Source of the DNA: Temnothorax longispinosus
Lineage: Eukaryota > Arthropoda > Insecta > Hymenoptera > Formicidae
Direction of reading: 5' to 3'
Assembly (NCBI RefSeq): GCF_030848805.1
Contig: NC_092368.1
Span: 1,584,441 to 1,648,440, forward strand
DNA: 64,000 nucleotides
The translations under genes and the position numbers were made by a program. Under the pieces are notes generated by a model. The model worked only from the letters and a program-made list of their open reading frames with translations. It made no database searches and was not told the origin of the DNA. The number at the start of each line of letters is the position of its first letter. Position 1 is the stretch's first letter. Below, piece after piece: positions 25,589 through 34,677 of this stretch.

Positions 25589-26268
25589 ATCTCGAAAAAA
25601 CCTAAACAGTAGTATCTTTACCTCAAAAAAAAAAAAAAAAACAAAGTAGTAGTATTATACCTAGAAAAAACCTAAGTAACAAGTGGTGGACGTAATCTTT
25701 GTATCTCCAAAAATCTCGAAAAAACCTAAGCAGTATTATTTTTATTTCCAAAAAATTATTACTCAAGTGATACACATCACAAAATTACGTTACCTTATCA
25801 AAAAATGAGTCGCGCTTCAAGTGATCTATTATTACAATTACAAAAAAGAAATGATATCTCTTTTTAAATTACAGCGCCAATTACAGAGAACATATATTTT
25901 TCGAGATACAAAGATTACGTCTACCACTTGTTACTTAGGTTTTTTTGAGGTATAATATTACTACTGCTTTTCTTCGATTAGAATAAAAAATTGAATCATG
26001 AAGAATTACACAGAGGTAACAGTACAAAATACAAATATTTTATTAAAATATTTAAACCCAACAAGGGAATACAAGGTATTTAAATACAAAGTTTATATAT
26101 GTATTTTAAAAGATTTAATCGCATCGCAAAGAATTACAGAGGTAACAGTACAAAAAATAAAAATATTTTATTAAAATACATAAATTTTTCTTGTCAAAAA
26201 ACTTGGCGCTGCTAGACCTCAAAATTAGGTCAGCCTGGTGTGTATGTGCGAGCGAGTGGGTGTGGGCG

Positions 26269-26302
<34 letters not shown>

Positions 26303-26420
26303 CGGTGAATAATGCGGCTTATTACTAAGTATAGGATAAGTTAAGATAAGTTTCGATTTTTAAAGCGATTAGAATTAAGTATAGAATAAGTATAGAATAA
26401 GTAATATCTACATTTGTAAA

Positions 26421-26503
<83 letters not shown>

Positions 26504-27128
26504 GCAGCGCCAAGTTTTTTGACAAGAAAAATTTATGTATTTTAATAAAATATTTTTATTTTTTGTACTGTTACCTCTGTAATTCTTTGCGATGCGATTA
26601 AATCTTTTAAAATACATATATAAACTTTGTATTTAAATACCTTGTATTCCCTTGTTGGGTTTAAATATTTTAATAAAATATTTGTATTTTGTACTGTTAC
26701 CTCTGTGTAATTCTTCATGATTCAATTTTTTATTCTAATCGAAGAAAAGCAGTAGTAATATTATACCTCAAAAAAACCTAAGTAACAAGTGGTAGACGTA
26801 ATCTTTGTATCTCGAAAAATATATGTTCTCTGTAATTGGCGCTGTAATTTAAAAAGAGATATCATTTCTTTTTTGTAATTGTAATAATAGATCACTTGAA
26901 GCGCGACTCATTTTTTGATAAGGTAACGTAATTTTGTGATGTGTATCACTTGAGTAATAATTTTTTGGAAATAAAAATAATACTGCTTAGGTTTTTTCGA
27001 GATTTTTGGAGATACAAAGATTACGTCCACCACTTGTTACTTAGGTTTTTTCTAGGTATAATACTACTACTTTGTTTTTTTTTTTTTTTTTTGAGGTAAA
27101 GATACTACTGTTTAGGTTTTTTCGAGAT
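25589..27128. mobile_element. Inverted-repeat element with ~630-bp arms and microsatellite core
   Basis: Arms 25589-26217 and 26502-27128 are near-perfect inverted copies, with inner ends CTTGGCGCTGCTAG and CTAGCAGCGCCAAG. The ~284-bp centre holds (GT)n near 26270-26301 and a long (CT)n near 26426-26502. Arms contain the word ACCTAAGTAACAAGTGGT in sub-repeats. A further diverged sub-repeat copy continues at 27129-27200, directly before the first Polinton-type frame, so the arms may derive from Polinton terminal sequence. No transposase. Confidence 0.7.
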
Positions 27129-27215
27129 TTTTCAAGATACAAAGATTTCGTCTACCACTTGTTACTTAGATTTTTTTAAGGTATAATACTACCACTGTTT
27201 TTTTTTTCGATTGAA

Positions 27216-27371
27216 ATGACGCGACAGCAAACCTGCATAAGATCCAAAAAACACGAGGTATACACCGTGTCCGAAACGAAAATAGCTCTAAGTCCGTACG
27301 ATGATAAGCGATACATTATACCCGGTTCTACCGAAACGCTGCCATGGGGACATTATAAAATACCATTGTAA
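27216..27371 (+). pseudogene. C-terminal fragment of a Polinton-type protein
   Basis: A 51-residue open frame ends at TAA 27369-27371 and contains HEVYTVSETKIALSPYDDKR and LPWGHY. From memory, this KxALSxxDDKR...L.xGHY pattern is the end of larger uncharacterised insect proteins coded by or next to Polinton polymerase genes; I am not certain which. The sequence just upstream is a poly-T tract and repeat DNA, so the body of the gene appears lost. It faces the leftward integrase gene across ~130 bp of TTGTAAATATATTGTAAATA repeats, a convergent arrangement where transcripts would end. Confidence 0.5.
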
Positions 27372-27499
27372 ATATATTGTAAATACTATTGTAAATATAT
27401 TGTAAATACCGCTGTAAATATATTGTAATTACATTTAGATATTTAGGAAAATAAATGACTCATATGTATATATGTATATTTTTATACTGTAATAAATTT
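27372..27499. repeat. Convergent intergenic spacer with ~20-bp repeats
   Basis: TTGTAAATATATTGTAAATAC-like words recur three to four times between two genes that point at each other. The AT-rich sequence and AATAAATG near 27451 would suit transcript ends on both strands. Confidence 0.4.
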
Positions 27500-30094
27500 T
27501 TACAATACATTATTCTTGTGTATCCATGAATTGTGTGAATTATCAAATCCTAACCACTTTACATAAACCTCATCCCCTCTTTTGCGCAAAACTTTTTCAA
27601 CGAGATACACGTCGGGATTAGCAACGCGATGTAACTCGTATTCATAGAAGCCGCCGGCGACGGGTTTTCCGCAGGAATCTTCCAACCAGAGAGAAACCTG
27701 AGAGAGGCCATCCCGGCGTTTTCCGTCAATTTTTGTGTGCCCGATTTTCCGACGCGCCGCCTGAGAAAGTGCGCCTCAACTACGTCGTTTCGCTCGGTAA
27801 CCGCACATGGTTTGCGTCCGTGCTAATGGTTCGTGTCCGAACTAGCCAGTTAGTGGGGATATGCTGCGGCCGCGACGTCTATTAAGCTGACACAGCCAAT
27901 TCAGCACAATCGAATAAAATTTATACAGAAATTTAGTGCTCTTTTGTTGCTAATTTGTTGCTCAATTCCCAATTTTGTTGCTCCAGCCGTTTCGGAGAAA
28001 ATAGTGGCTGTGCTAACTTATGTTTAAAGTTAGCACAGCCATTCAAAAAATTGTGTTAAATAAAAAAATAGGATATATTCTTTTAGTGCTTTTTTGTTGC
28101 TAATTTGTTGCTCTATTCCCGATTTTTTAATTTTATTTTTAAATCCTGGAAACTACCCCCAAAGCTATTTCTCCTTAAAAACATACTCTAAAAATGCAAA
28201 TTAGTCAGATATTAATCAATTATGTTCAAGATTAGTTAATTACGTTTTACTGATTTTATTGCCAACCATTTGCATTAATTCCGATTTTGTTGCTCCACCC
28301 TTAATGCTTAAAAACCACCCTTAGCTTATCCTACACCAGCACAACGCCTTAAAATTGTAAATTAAACAGATTTCGGAATTGATTATGCATCCCTGATTTT
28401 GTTGCTCGCTATTTTTAACAAATCCGATTTTGTTGCTCCACCCTTAATGCTTAAAAACCACCCCTAGCTTACTCTACACCAGCACAACGCCTTAAAGTCA
28501 TAAATTGAACAAATTTACAATTTTAAGGTATTGTGCTGGTGTAGGATAAGCTAAGGGTGGTTTTTAAGCATTAAGGGTAGAGCAACAAAATCGGATTTGT
28601 TAAAAATAGCGAGCAACAAAATCAGGGATGCATAATCAATTCGGAAATCTGTTTAATTTACAATTTTAAGGCGTTGTGCTGGTGTAGGATAAGCTAAGGG
28701 TGGTTTTTAAGCATTAAGGGTGGAGCAACAAAATCGGAATTAATGCAAATGGTTGGCAATAAAATCAGTAAAACGTAATTAACTAATCTTGAACATAATT
28801 GATTAATATCTGACTAATTTGCAATTTTAGAGTATGTTTTTAAGGAGAAATAGCTTTGGGGGTAGTTTCCAGGATTTAAAAATAAAATTAAAAAATCGGG
28901 AATAGAGCAACAAATTAGCAACAAAAAAGCACTAAAAGAATATGTCCTATTTTTTTATTTAACACAATTTTTTGAATGGCTGTGCTAACTTTAAACATAA
29001 GTTAGCACAGCCACTATTTTCTCCGAAACGGCTGGAGCAACAAAATTGGGAATTGAGCAACAAATTAGCAACAAAAGAGCACTAAATTTCTGTATAAATT
29101 TTATTCGATTGTGCTGAATTGGCTGTGTCAGCTTAATAGACGTCGCGGCCGCAGCATATCCCCACTAACTGGCTAGTTCGGACACGAACCATTAGCACGG
29201 ACGCAAACCATGTGCGGTTACCGAGCGAAACGACGTAGTTGAGGCGCACTTTCTCAGGCGGCGCGTCGGAAAATCGGGCACACAAAAATTGACGGAAAAC
29301 GCCGGGATGGCCTCTCTCAGGTTTCTCTCTGCTTCCAACAGATACGTCACAGGATTAGTTTTCTGCACTTTGACGATTCTAAACACCTCCGTGGTCCAAT
29401 TTGGCGTGTATCCTTTTTCGAAGATTGTCTTGAATTTACTCACGCGTACCGAATCGCCCACTTTGAATCGCGCGGGAGCAGCGATCTTTACGTGGCTGTA
29501 CACCGTTGTTAGGAGCTTGTCGGCGATCGCGGGGGTAACATCGATGGGTCGCATGCCGATAGTTCGATGCTTTCGCGCGTTGTAATCCGATACGAGACCT
29601 GGCAGCGAGTCGATCCATTTGTAATTTCCATTGCGCGTAAACATTTTCCACATGTCGTTCTTGAGCGTGCGATTGAATCGTTCGACGACCGATGCCTTCA
29701 TTACGGAATATGTCGAATAGTGATTGATATTATGTTTCTTCAAGAGTTTCTGCACGTTTGCGTTGTAAAATTCTTTTCCCTTGTCAGTCTGCAGATTTTT
29801 CGGGCATCTTCCGCCGTCTCGAATTATTTTCGCGATCGCCGCAGTAACCTCGGGTCCGCTCTTGGTCTTGAGCGGTACGGCCCATGCGTGCTTGCTCAGC
29901 ACGTCGATAACGGTGAGTATGTAGTGGTAGCCTCTGTTAAATCGCGTGTATGGGCGCATCTCGACCACATCCGCCTGCCACAGGTCATCGTATCCGCGCA
30001 CTATGACGCGTCTTCGAGAAAAATTTCTTCTCGCAGGAGCGTGTAATTCTTCCACCAGCCTCCGTTTCTCAGTTGATTGCTTCTTACCAGCCAT
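27500..30094 (-). pseudogene. Polinton retroviral-type integrase with C-terminal chromodomain, split by an insertion
   Basis: The 5' part (30094 down to 29332) carries an rve integrase core: WQADVV (catalytic D42), LQTDKGKEF (D104) and VVERFNRTLK (E138, DX33E), counted from the ATG at 30094. The upstream TTG-initiated extension is ignored. The 3' part (27686 down to 27500) encodes a chromodomain-like end, VEKVLRKRGDEVYVKWLGF, as usual in Polinton integrases. Between them sits a 1,645-bp palindromic element. With one copy of its 8-bp duplication removed, the frame is continuous, so the gene was intact before insertion. As it stands the 5' part reads ~40 foreign codons into the element and loses the chromodomain. 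Confidence 0.88.
27687..29331. mobile_element. 1,645-bp near-perfect palindromic transposon, 8-bp TSD
   Basis: Two ~820-bp arms are inverted copies around a centre near 28509. The element starts CAGAGAGAAACCTGAGAGAG and ends in the inverse. It is flanked by CTTCCAAC at 27679-27686 and 29332-29339. An 8-bp duplication with CAGAG ends fits the hAT superfamily; P-type elements also make 8 bp. No transposase is encoded, so it is a non-autonomous foldback. Arms differ at very few positions, suggesting recent insertion or arm conversion. Confidence 0.9.
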
Positions 30095-30139
30095 GACGAA
30101 GACGCGCAACTGACGCAGATATCAGATGTACGTTCTTAT

Positions 30140-30475
30140 CTATTCGCGATGATTCGCAATTACATCTTGAATCATCTTTTGAAGTTCGTTTAGGGTAGTT
30201 TGCACGTTATTCTGGAATGCGGCCATCTTTCTCTCCATTTCATCCTGTCGATCTTTCAAAATTTGCACGCTCTGCTGCACGTAACGTTTATTGGCTGCAT
30301 CGCCATCATCTACAGGCGGCGCTATCCGTCGAATCTTGCGCGATTTCGCGTCAAAGTCGGTGGCGACCATGCAAAGAGCGTTATCGCGCACGTAATTTCT
30401 GATTAATCCTCTCCATTGATAGTACGGTTCCGCACCGCCTCTTCCGAGCGATATACCAAACTTGTTGATCGGCAT
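30140..30475 (-). CDS. Polinton small coiled-coil protein with tail-fibre-like motif
   Basis: The first ATG at 30475 gives 111 residues; the frame stays open to a GTG just after the stop of the gene upstream. The N-terminal half ends in RRIAPPVDDGDAANKRYVQQ. PxxxxDAANKRYV motifs are widespread in phage tail-fibre and tail-collar proteins, where they lead into a trimeric coiled coil. Here too the rest (about 65-111: KDRQDEMERKMAAFQNNV...) looks like a continuous coiled coil. It lies second in the leftward block, between the DUF8207-like gene and the integrase. A virion fibre or scaffold role is inference; no family name is certain. Confidence 0.6.
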   Translation of the reverse strand: MPINKFGISLGRGGAEPYYQWRGLIRNYVRDNALCMVATDFDAKSRKIRRIAPPVDDGDAANKRYVQQSVQILKDRQDEMERKMAAFQNNVQTTLNELQKMIQDVIANHRE

Positions 30476-30511
30476 TTCGATGTTGATTGAAATGCCTCGC
30501 TGTCGCGCCAC

Positions 30512-31705
30512 TTAATTTATAATAAGTCCAGCCTCGCGAAGTTCCTCGATAATCGACAGGATTTCGTTATCGTGACCGGTGTGACCCGCTAGGCGCGAAG
30601 CTTCGAGCAATCGGAGACGATCTACAAGCTCGTTGGGATCGTCCCAATGAACATAATCGATCTTGTTGTCGTTTAATGTCATGGCACGCGGTATACCTTT
30701 TCCAGCTTTTTTACCCGAAATCGACGATACAATTATATGGTCGATCTTGTTGCCTGTCATGGCACGCGGTATACCTTTTCCAGCTTTTTTACCCGAAATC
30801 AACGGCCCGATTATATGTGTGTACTTGTATCCCCCGTTGCCCTTTATTTGAGCGTGAGCATCATAATTGCGTTTATGAGCACTCGTCATCAACAGAATGC
30901 TCTTGTATGTTTGCATATCATCCTCTGTGTAGATATCATGATCGGGATATTTCTTAAAGATTAATTCAAAAAGACCGCGTGTGCCATTGTATCGTATGCC
31001 GTCGATAATTATCTTGTCCGCGTAGTTCACGTCAAAACGTTTATTACCGAGCATCATTCCATCGTTGGTGAATTTAACACCGTACGCGATGTCCATACCG
31101 CTTTCTTGATCGCCGCTCAGAACTGCCCCGACATACTTTTGGCTCAATGGACCCAATTGATCTCGCAACGTTTCTTGACCCTCAGATGTTTGCAACTGCT
31201 GTCGAACGGACGTCACGAGTGGGTCATTCGAGGTTTCGAAAACATCTTCGTTTGCGAGCACTGTGGGTTGTACGGAAGGTGCAGAGGTTATCGGTGGTTC
31301 ATTTAATGGACCTTTCGATCGTTTCGGTTTACGCGGTTTAAAAATTTTTGTTATTTCGCTCAAATTAGATGGCACATTTATCGATCGTTTCAACGTAACC
31401 GGAGTTGAAGCCATTACAGAGTCGTTAAACGAGGCGTTTGGTCGTTGTCGTTTGAGCTTCGGCTCTTCGTCTTCCCACGCCGTTTCATTCTCAATCTTTG
31501 ACACGTCAGATTCTTTGCCAGCAACGGTGTTTTCGGCAATCTGCCTTAGAGGCTCGATGATGGGCTTAAAGTGTCTCTCCAACGCGATATCTTCCTCCAC
31601 TTTACCAGTTTTCAAGGCGTGATATTTTTTGCGAATCGAATTGCTCGTTTTCGCAATTTGATTTGCTATCCTCTCGCGCTCTCTAATCTCCTCGCTGCTG
31701 TCCAT
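30512..31705 (-). CDS. DUF8207-like Polinton protein
   Basis: 397 residues from the ATG at 31705. The N-terminal ~170 residues are charged and probably disordered, with basic stretches (FKPRKPKRSK). The centre, about 205-280, contains YGVKFTNDGMMLGNKRFDV and IIIDGIRYNGTRGLFELIF, the signature of insect proteins I know as DUF8207, common in Polinton-like elements but of unknown function. A 26-residue unit (SGKKAGKGIPRAMT...) occurs twice in tandem in the C-terminal third, from a 78-bp in-frame duplication at about 30660-30815. Its stop lies next to the downstream small gene, in keeping with one leftward unit. The frame is intact. A capsid-associated or DNA-binding role is possible but unproven. 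Confidence 0.7.
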   Translation of the reverse strand: MDSSEEIRERERIANQIAKTSNSIRKKYHALKTGKVEEDIALERHFKPIIEPLRQIAENTVAGKESDVSKIENETAWEDEEPKLKRQRPNASFNDSVMASTPVTLKRSINVPSNLSEITKIFKPRKPKRSKGPLNEPPITSAPSVQPTVLANEDVFETSNDPLVTSVRQQLQTSEGQETLRDQLGPLSQKYVGAVLSGDQESGMDIAYGVKFTNDGMMLGNKRFDVNYADKIIIDGIRYNGTRGLFELIFKKYPDHDIYTEDDMQTYKSILLMTSAHKRNYDAHAQIKGNGGYKYTHIIGPLISGKKAGKGIPRAMTGNKIDHIIVSSISGKKAGKGIPRAMTLNDNKIDYVHWDDPNELVDRLRLLEASRLAGHTGHDNEILSIIEELREAGLIIN

Positions 31706-31743
31706 GTTGCGCTAACGTTGTTCAATCGACGCGTCGACAACAA

Positions 31744-32442
31744 CTAACCACGTTTCGGTATCGCAAAGTCGTTAAATCCTTTTCTGTAGCGATCATTCGA
31801 AATCGCGCTGTCCTTGTCTATCACCACGAATCCGTACTTTTGTTGCCAACACGTATGACACAATTTACTGAAATCATCGTAAGACATATCTGTGTTTACG
31901 TGATCGTTGTATATGTGTTTCAGATTGGTACCATCCTGTTTAAACAGAATCAATAAATTCGCGTTGTCGCGTATAAGATGCTTCGGTATCTTCGCATACG
32001 TCTGACAAAGATAGGAAGAGTCAATGTCCGCGTGCCGGCCCATTGCAAAGTATTCTCTTATCGTATCCTGCTTGTCGCACGCCACGTCATCAAAGATAAA
32101 AATGGAATTCGGGAGCGCCTCGCTCGGCGGAATGACGTCACTGTTATTCGAGAACGTAAAGTAGCCAATCTCTTCTATCGGTGTTAGTATATTCTCCAAA
32201 TATCGATATTTCGGTTGTTGCAACGATTTCGAGTACACATACACGTTCTCGAAACGTACACCGTGCGGACTTTCCAGCAAGCTTATCAAGACGTTTGTCT
32301 TGCCGCAATTCGACGGACCGCAGATGATACCGCGTATAGAAATCGGTAGCATGCCTCCATGTTTGCGTACCTCTTTCGTTAACAGCATCCTATCGTCAAA
32401 GTTTGTCACTTTGATCGTCCGCGATTGTCGTACGAACCGCAT
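31744..32442 (-). CDS. Polinton DNA-packaging ATPase (FtsK/HerA, A32-like)
   Basis: 232 residues from the ATG at 32442; the longer TTG-initiated frame is rejected. Walker A is GPSNCGKT (42-49), Walker B is SIFIFDDV (113-120), and IPKHLIRDNANLLILF (152-167) holds the polar/arginine motif of A32-type ATPases. In Polintons and related viruses this motor pumps DNA into the capsid. Length and motif spacing are normal and the frame is uninterrupted. It is the first gene of the leftward block; its ATG is ~50 bp from the shared TATA box at 32491. Confidence 0.9.
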   Translation of the reverse strand: MRFVRQSRTIKVTNFDDRMLLTKEVRKHGGMLPISIRGIICGPSNCGKTNVLISLLESPHGVRFENVYVYSKSLQQPKYRYLENILTPIEEIGYFTFSNNSDVIPPSEALPNSIFIFDDVACDKQDTIREYFAMGRHADIDSSYLCQTYAKIPKHLIRDNANLLILFKQDGTNLKHIYNDHVNTDMSYDDFSKLCHTCWQQKYGFVVIDKDSAISNDRYRKGFNDFAIPKRG

Positions 32443-32490
32443 TTTACCTCCCCTCCACAACGAATGAAATGCAGTATCGAGAAAGCTGGC

Positions 32491-32527
32491 CTATTTATAG
32501 AAACGCGTAGAGCTGAGATGCTCAGTC
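32491..32527. promoter_or_regulatory. Bidirectional core promoter with palindromic TATA
   Basis: CTATTTATAG at 32491-32500 reads CTATAAATAG on the other strand, so both directions have a TATA box. Rightward, an arthropod-type initiator TCAGTC starts at 32522, ~30 bp downstream and just before the ATG at 32534. Leftward, the ATPase ATG at 32442 lies ~50 bp away with TCATTC between. The two gene blocks diverge exactly here. Confidence 0.6.
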
Positions 32528-32533
32528 TTTAAA

Positions 32534-32719
32534 ATGTTTTTGCTCGTGTCGGATAACAGCGATATTTACGATTTAACCGCCGAGCAGTTAAAGTATATAC
32601 CAAAGGTCATTCTACTGCGACAGTTTTATAATCACATAGATTATTTGTGGGATAAGCTTCCCGAACATATCAAGGCAGATTCGGAGGTTCAGCAATATCG
32701 GCGCTTTAATACATTATAA
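32534..32719 (+). CDS. 61-residue Polinton protein of unknown function
   Basis: It begins at an ATG 10 bp after the TCAGTC initiator, as expected for the first gene of the rightward unit. The product (MFLLVSDNSDIYDLTAEQLK start, later WDKLPEHIKADSEVQ) is small, acidic to neutral, probably helical, with no membrane segment or known domain. The frame is clean and its position between promoter and protease gene argues that it is real. I do not recognise the family. Confidence 0.6.
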   Translation: MFLLVSDNSDIYDLTAEQLKYIPKVILLRQFYNHIDYLWDKLPEHIKADSEVQQYRRFNTL

Positions 32720-32779
32720 TTTGCCGTGTCAGCAAACGCACATCGACGGTCCGCCGCCGTTGATAAAAAACTGCGGCGA

Positions 32780-33784
32780 ATGCCGCCAAAGATAGATCGA
32801 GGTCTGCTGAATCGCGCGATAAACGCGCTTCCGATCGAATTACATATCCCCGGCTATCAATTTTGCGGACCGGGAACTCGCTTAGAAACACGATTGGCAA
32901 GAGGTGATCGGGGTATTAATCCATTGGACGCGGCGTGTCGCGAGCACGACATAGCCTACTCGCGTAGCAACGATCTCGCAGAACGACACGTGGCAGACAA
33001 TATACTCGCCGCGGAAGCGCGAAAACGTGTCACCGCGAACGATTCGACTCTCGGAGAGAGAGCTGCGGCTATAGCCGTCTGGGTGGCCATGAAGGCTAAA
33101 ACGAAACTCGGTATGGGTTTGAAAACGAAGAAAAAGATGAAGAAGACCAAGCGAATACTTCCGGTAGCGAAACGCGGCGGTATCCTACCGATCCTACCGT
33201 TATTAGGGGTTCTCGGCTCGTTGGTCGGCGGAGCGGCGGGAGTCGCAAAGGCCGTGAATGATAACAAAGCCGCGCGACGTCAGCTGGAAGAGATGCAACG
33301 TCACAATCGCGTCATGGAAGGTCACGGACTTTATCTCGCTCCGTACAAACGCGGACGGGGAGTCTCGAGAAAAAAAAACGTCGAAGAGACGCTAAAAATC
33401 CCCAAGGGTGTAACTACCAACGTACAACTGCAACAATTGGCAAAACGTATGCGCATTCCATATTTTAGAGGTATTTTCATGCGCGACTCGTTACCGATCG
33501 GCGGTATACGTCGAAACGAGAGCGGTATCGTGAATTTGGATAATACTGAGGGACTGGGTACTCACTGGGTGGCGTACGCGAAGAGGGGAGATCGTGCCAT
33601 ATATTTCGACAGTTTTGGCAATCTTCGACCACCGAGAGAATTGACGCAGTATCTAGAGAACAATGTAATAGAGTACAATCGCATACCTTATCAGCGATAC
33701 GACCAGAGCAATTGCGGACAACTGTGTCTGCGTTTTCTACAGTCGGTTGACAATCAATTTAAAGACCGACGTTACGCTGTTTAA
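32780..33784 (+). CDS. Fusion of PLA2-like domain, pVI-like segment and adenain-type cysteine protease
   Basis: 334 residues from the first ATG; an upstream in-frame GTG is ignored. Residues ~22-85 form a phospholipase A2 domain of the parvovirus-capsid type: Ca-loop YQFCGPGT (26-33) and catalytic CREHD with H56 and D57. Residues ~115-133 are strongly basic, and 134-157 is hydrophobic/amphipathic (ILPILPLLGVLGSLVGGAAG), recalling the membrane-active segment of adenovirus pVI-like proteins. The C-terminal ~110 residues are an adenain/Ulp1-type protease: H262 (GTHW), D277 (YFDSFG), Q309 and C312 (DQSNCGQ). All catalytic residues are present and the frame is intact. In known viruses the protease matures the capsid and PLA2 breaches endosomal membranes; one polypeptide here would combine both. 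Confidence 0.85.
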   Translation: MPPKIDRGLLNRAINALPIELHIPGYQFCGPGTRLETRLARGDRGINPLDAACREHDIAYSRSNDLAERHVADNILAAEARKRVTANDSTLGERAAAIAVWVAMKAKTKLGMGLKTKKKMKKTKRILPVAKRGGILPILPLLGVLGSLVGGAAGVAKAVNDNKAARRQLEEMQRHNRVMEGHGLYLAPYKRGRGVSRKKNVEETLKIPKGVTTNVQLQQLAKRMRIPYFRGIFMRDSLPIGGIRRNESGIVNLDNTEGLGTHWVAYAKRGDRAIYFDSFGNLRPPRELTQYLENNVIEYNRIPYQRYDQSNCGQLCLRFLQSVDNQFKDRRYAV

Positions 33785-33803
33785 TCTCAGTATTCATTCA
33801 AAC

Positions 33804-34536
33804 ATGTCACTGACATTTACGCTCACCGGCAAGAGCAGCATCCTCGCGGTAAGCTACTTTCCCGCCGTGGATTTGAGCGATGGCGATTACGAGCTCGGTC
33901 TAACAGATTTTGAAACCTATCACACGATACCGAATGTAAATTCGTCGAACAATAAATTCTACTATGACGACGACGACAAGGAGATTACCATTCCCGAAGG
34001 ATCGTACGAATTGCGTGATATAGACATGTATCTGAAACGCGCTCTTTTATGGGACCAATCCAATAATGTCTCGACAAACGAAGATGAACCGCACCCATTG
34101 ATTATTATTCATGCTAATAACAATACGATGAAGAGTGAGATCAAGTGCGCTTATCGGATAAATTTCACAAAACCGAACAACATTGGATCGCTGCTGGGAT
34201 TTTCAGCGAATCGCGTGCTGGAGTCGCGACAATGGCACGAATCGGATGTTCCGCTAAATATCATCAACGTAAACATCATTCGCATAGAGTGTAACGTGAC
34301 CGCGGGTGCGTACAGCAACGACAAGTACATACGTGCACACGATACACGAGTTTTCACCGAGCGTGCCACCAGGATATAAGATATCGGAAACGCCGGCACA
34401 GATCATTTACCTTCCGATCATCGTACGGAGCATTTCGGACTTGACGCTTCGCGTCGTGGATCAGGACGGTCGATTGATTGATTTTCGCGGAGAAGAGATC
34501 ACCGTTAGACTGCATGTACGAAGACGACAGCGATAA
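33804..34536 (+). pseudogene. Penton-like minor capsid protein, frameshifted
   Basis: The ATG at 33804 opens a frame starting MSLTFTLTGKSS, with later SLLGFSANRVL and IRIECNVTAGAYS, which I recognise as the Polinton minor capsid (single jelly-roll, penton-like) protein. Near 34325-34330 the frame is lost by one extra base. The downstream part continues in another frame (HTIHEFSPSVPPGYKI to TVRLHVRRR) and stops at 34534-34536. Upstream and downstream parts together have the normal length of ~240 residues. The lesion is a single indel, so a sequencing error is possible. Confidence 0.8.
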
Positions 34537-34542
34537 CGTGAG

Positions 34543-34677
34543 ATGCTCGTACTGAACGAAGCTGAGCAGGTGCAACAGACGAGAAACAAAAAGACAATCC
34601 GATCGCCAAAGAAGAAACTCACTGCGTCGAACATTGAATTTTTGAAATCATTGGGTTTCGTCGTACGAAATGGCTAA
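34543..34677 (+). CDS. 44-residue Polinton protein overlapping the capsid gene start
   Basis: A short frame from ATG 34543 to TAA 34675-34677, lysine-rich, ending LTASNIEFLKSLGFVVRNG. It begins 6 bp after the penton frame and overlaps the first 8 bp of the major capsid gene, as often in compact viral late regions. No known domain; a small virion or core protein is possible. Confidence 0.5.
   Translation: MLVLNEAEQVQQTRNKKTIRSPKKKLTASNIEFLKSLGFVVRNG

Noticed and set aside
26325..26525. Glu-Arg repeat protein
   Set aside because: Translation of a (CT)n/(GA)n microsatellite.
29567..30046. 159-codon plus-strand frame
   Set aside because: Antisense shadow of the integrase gene.
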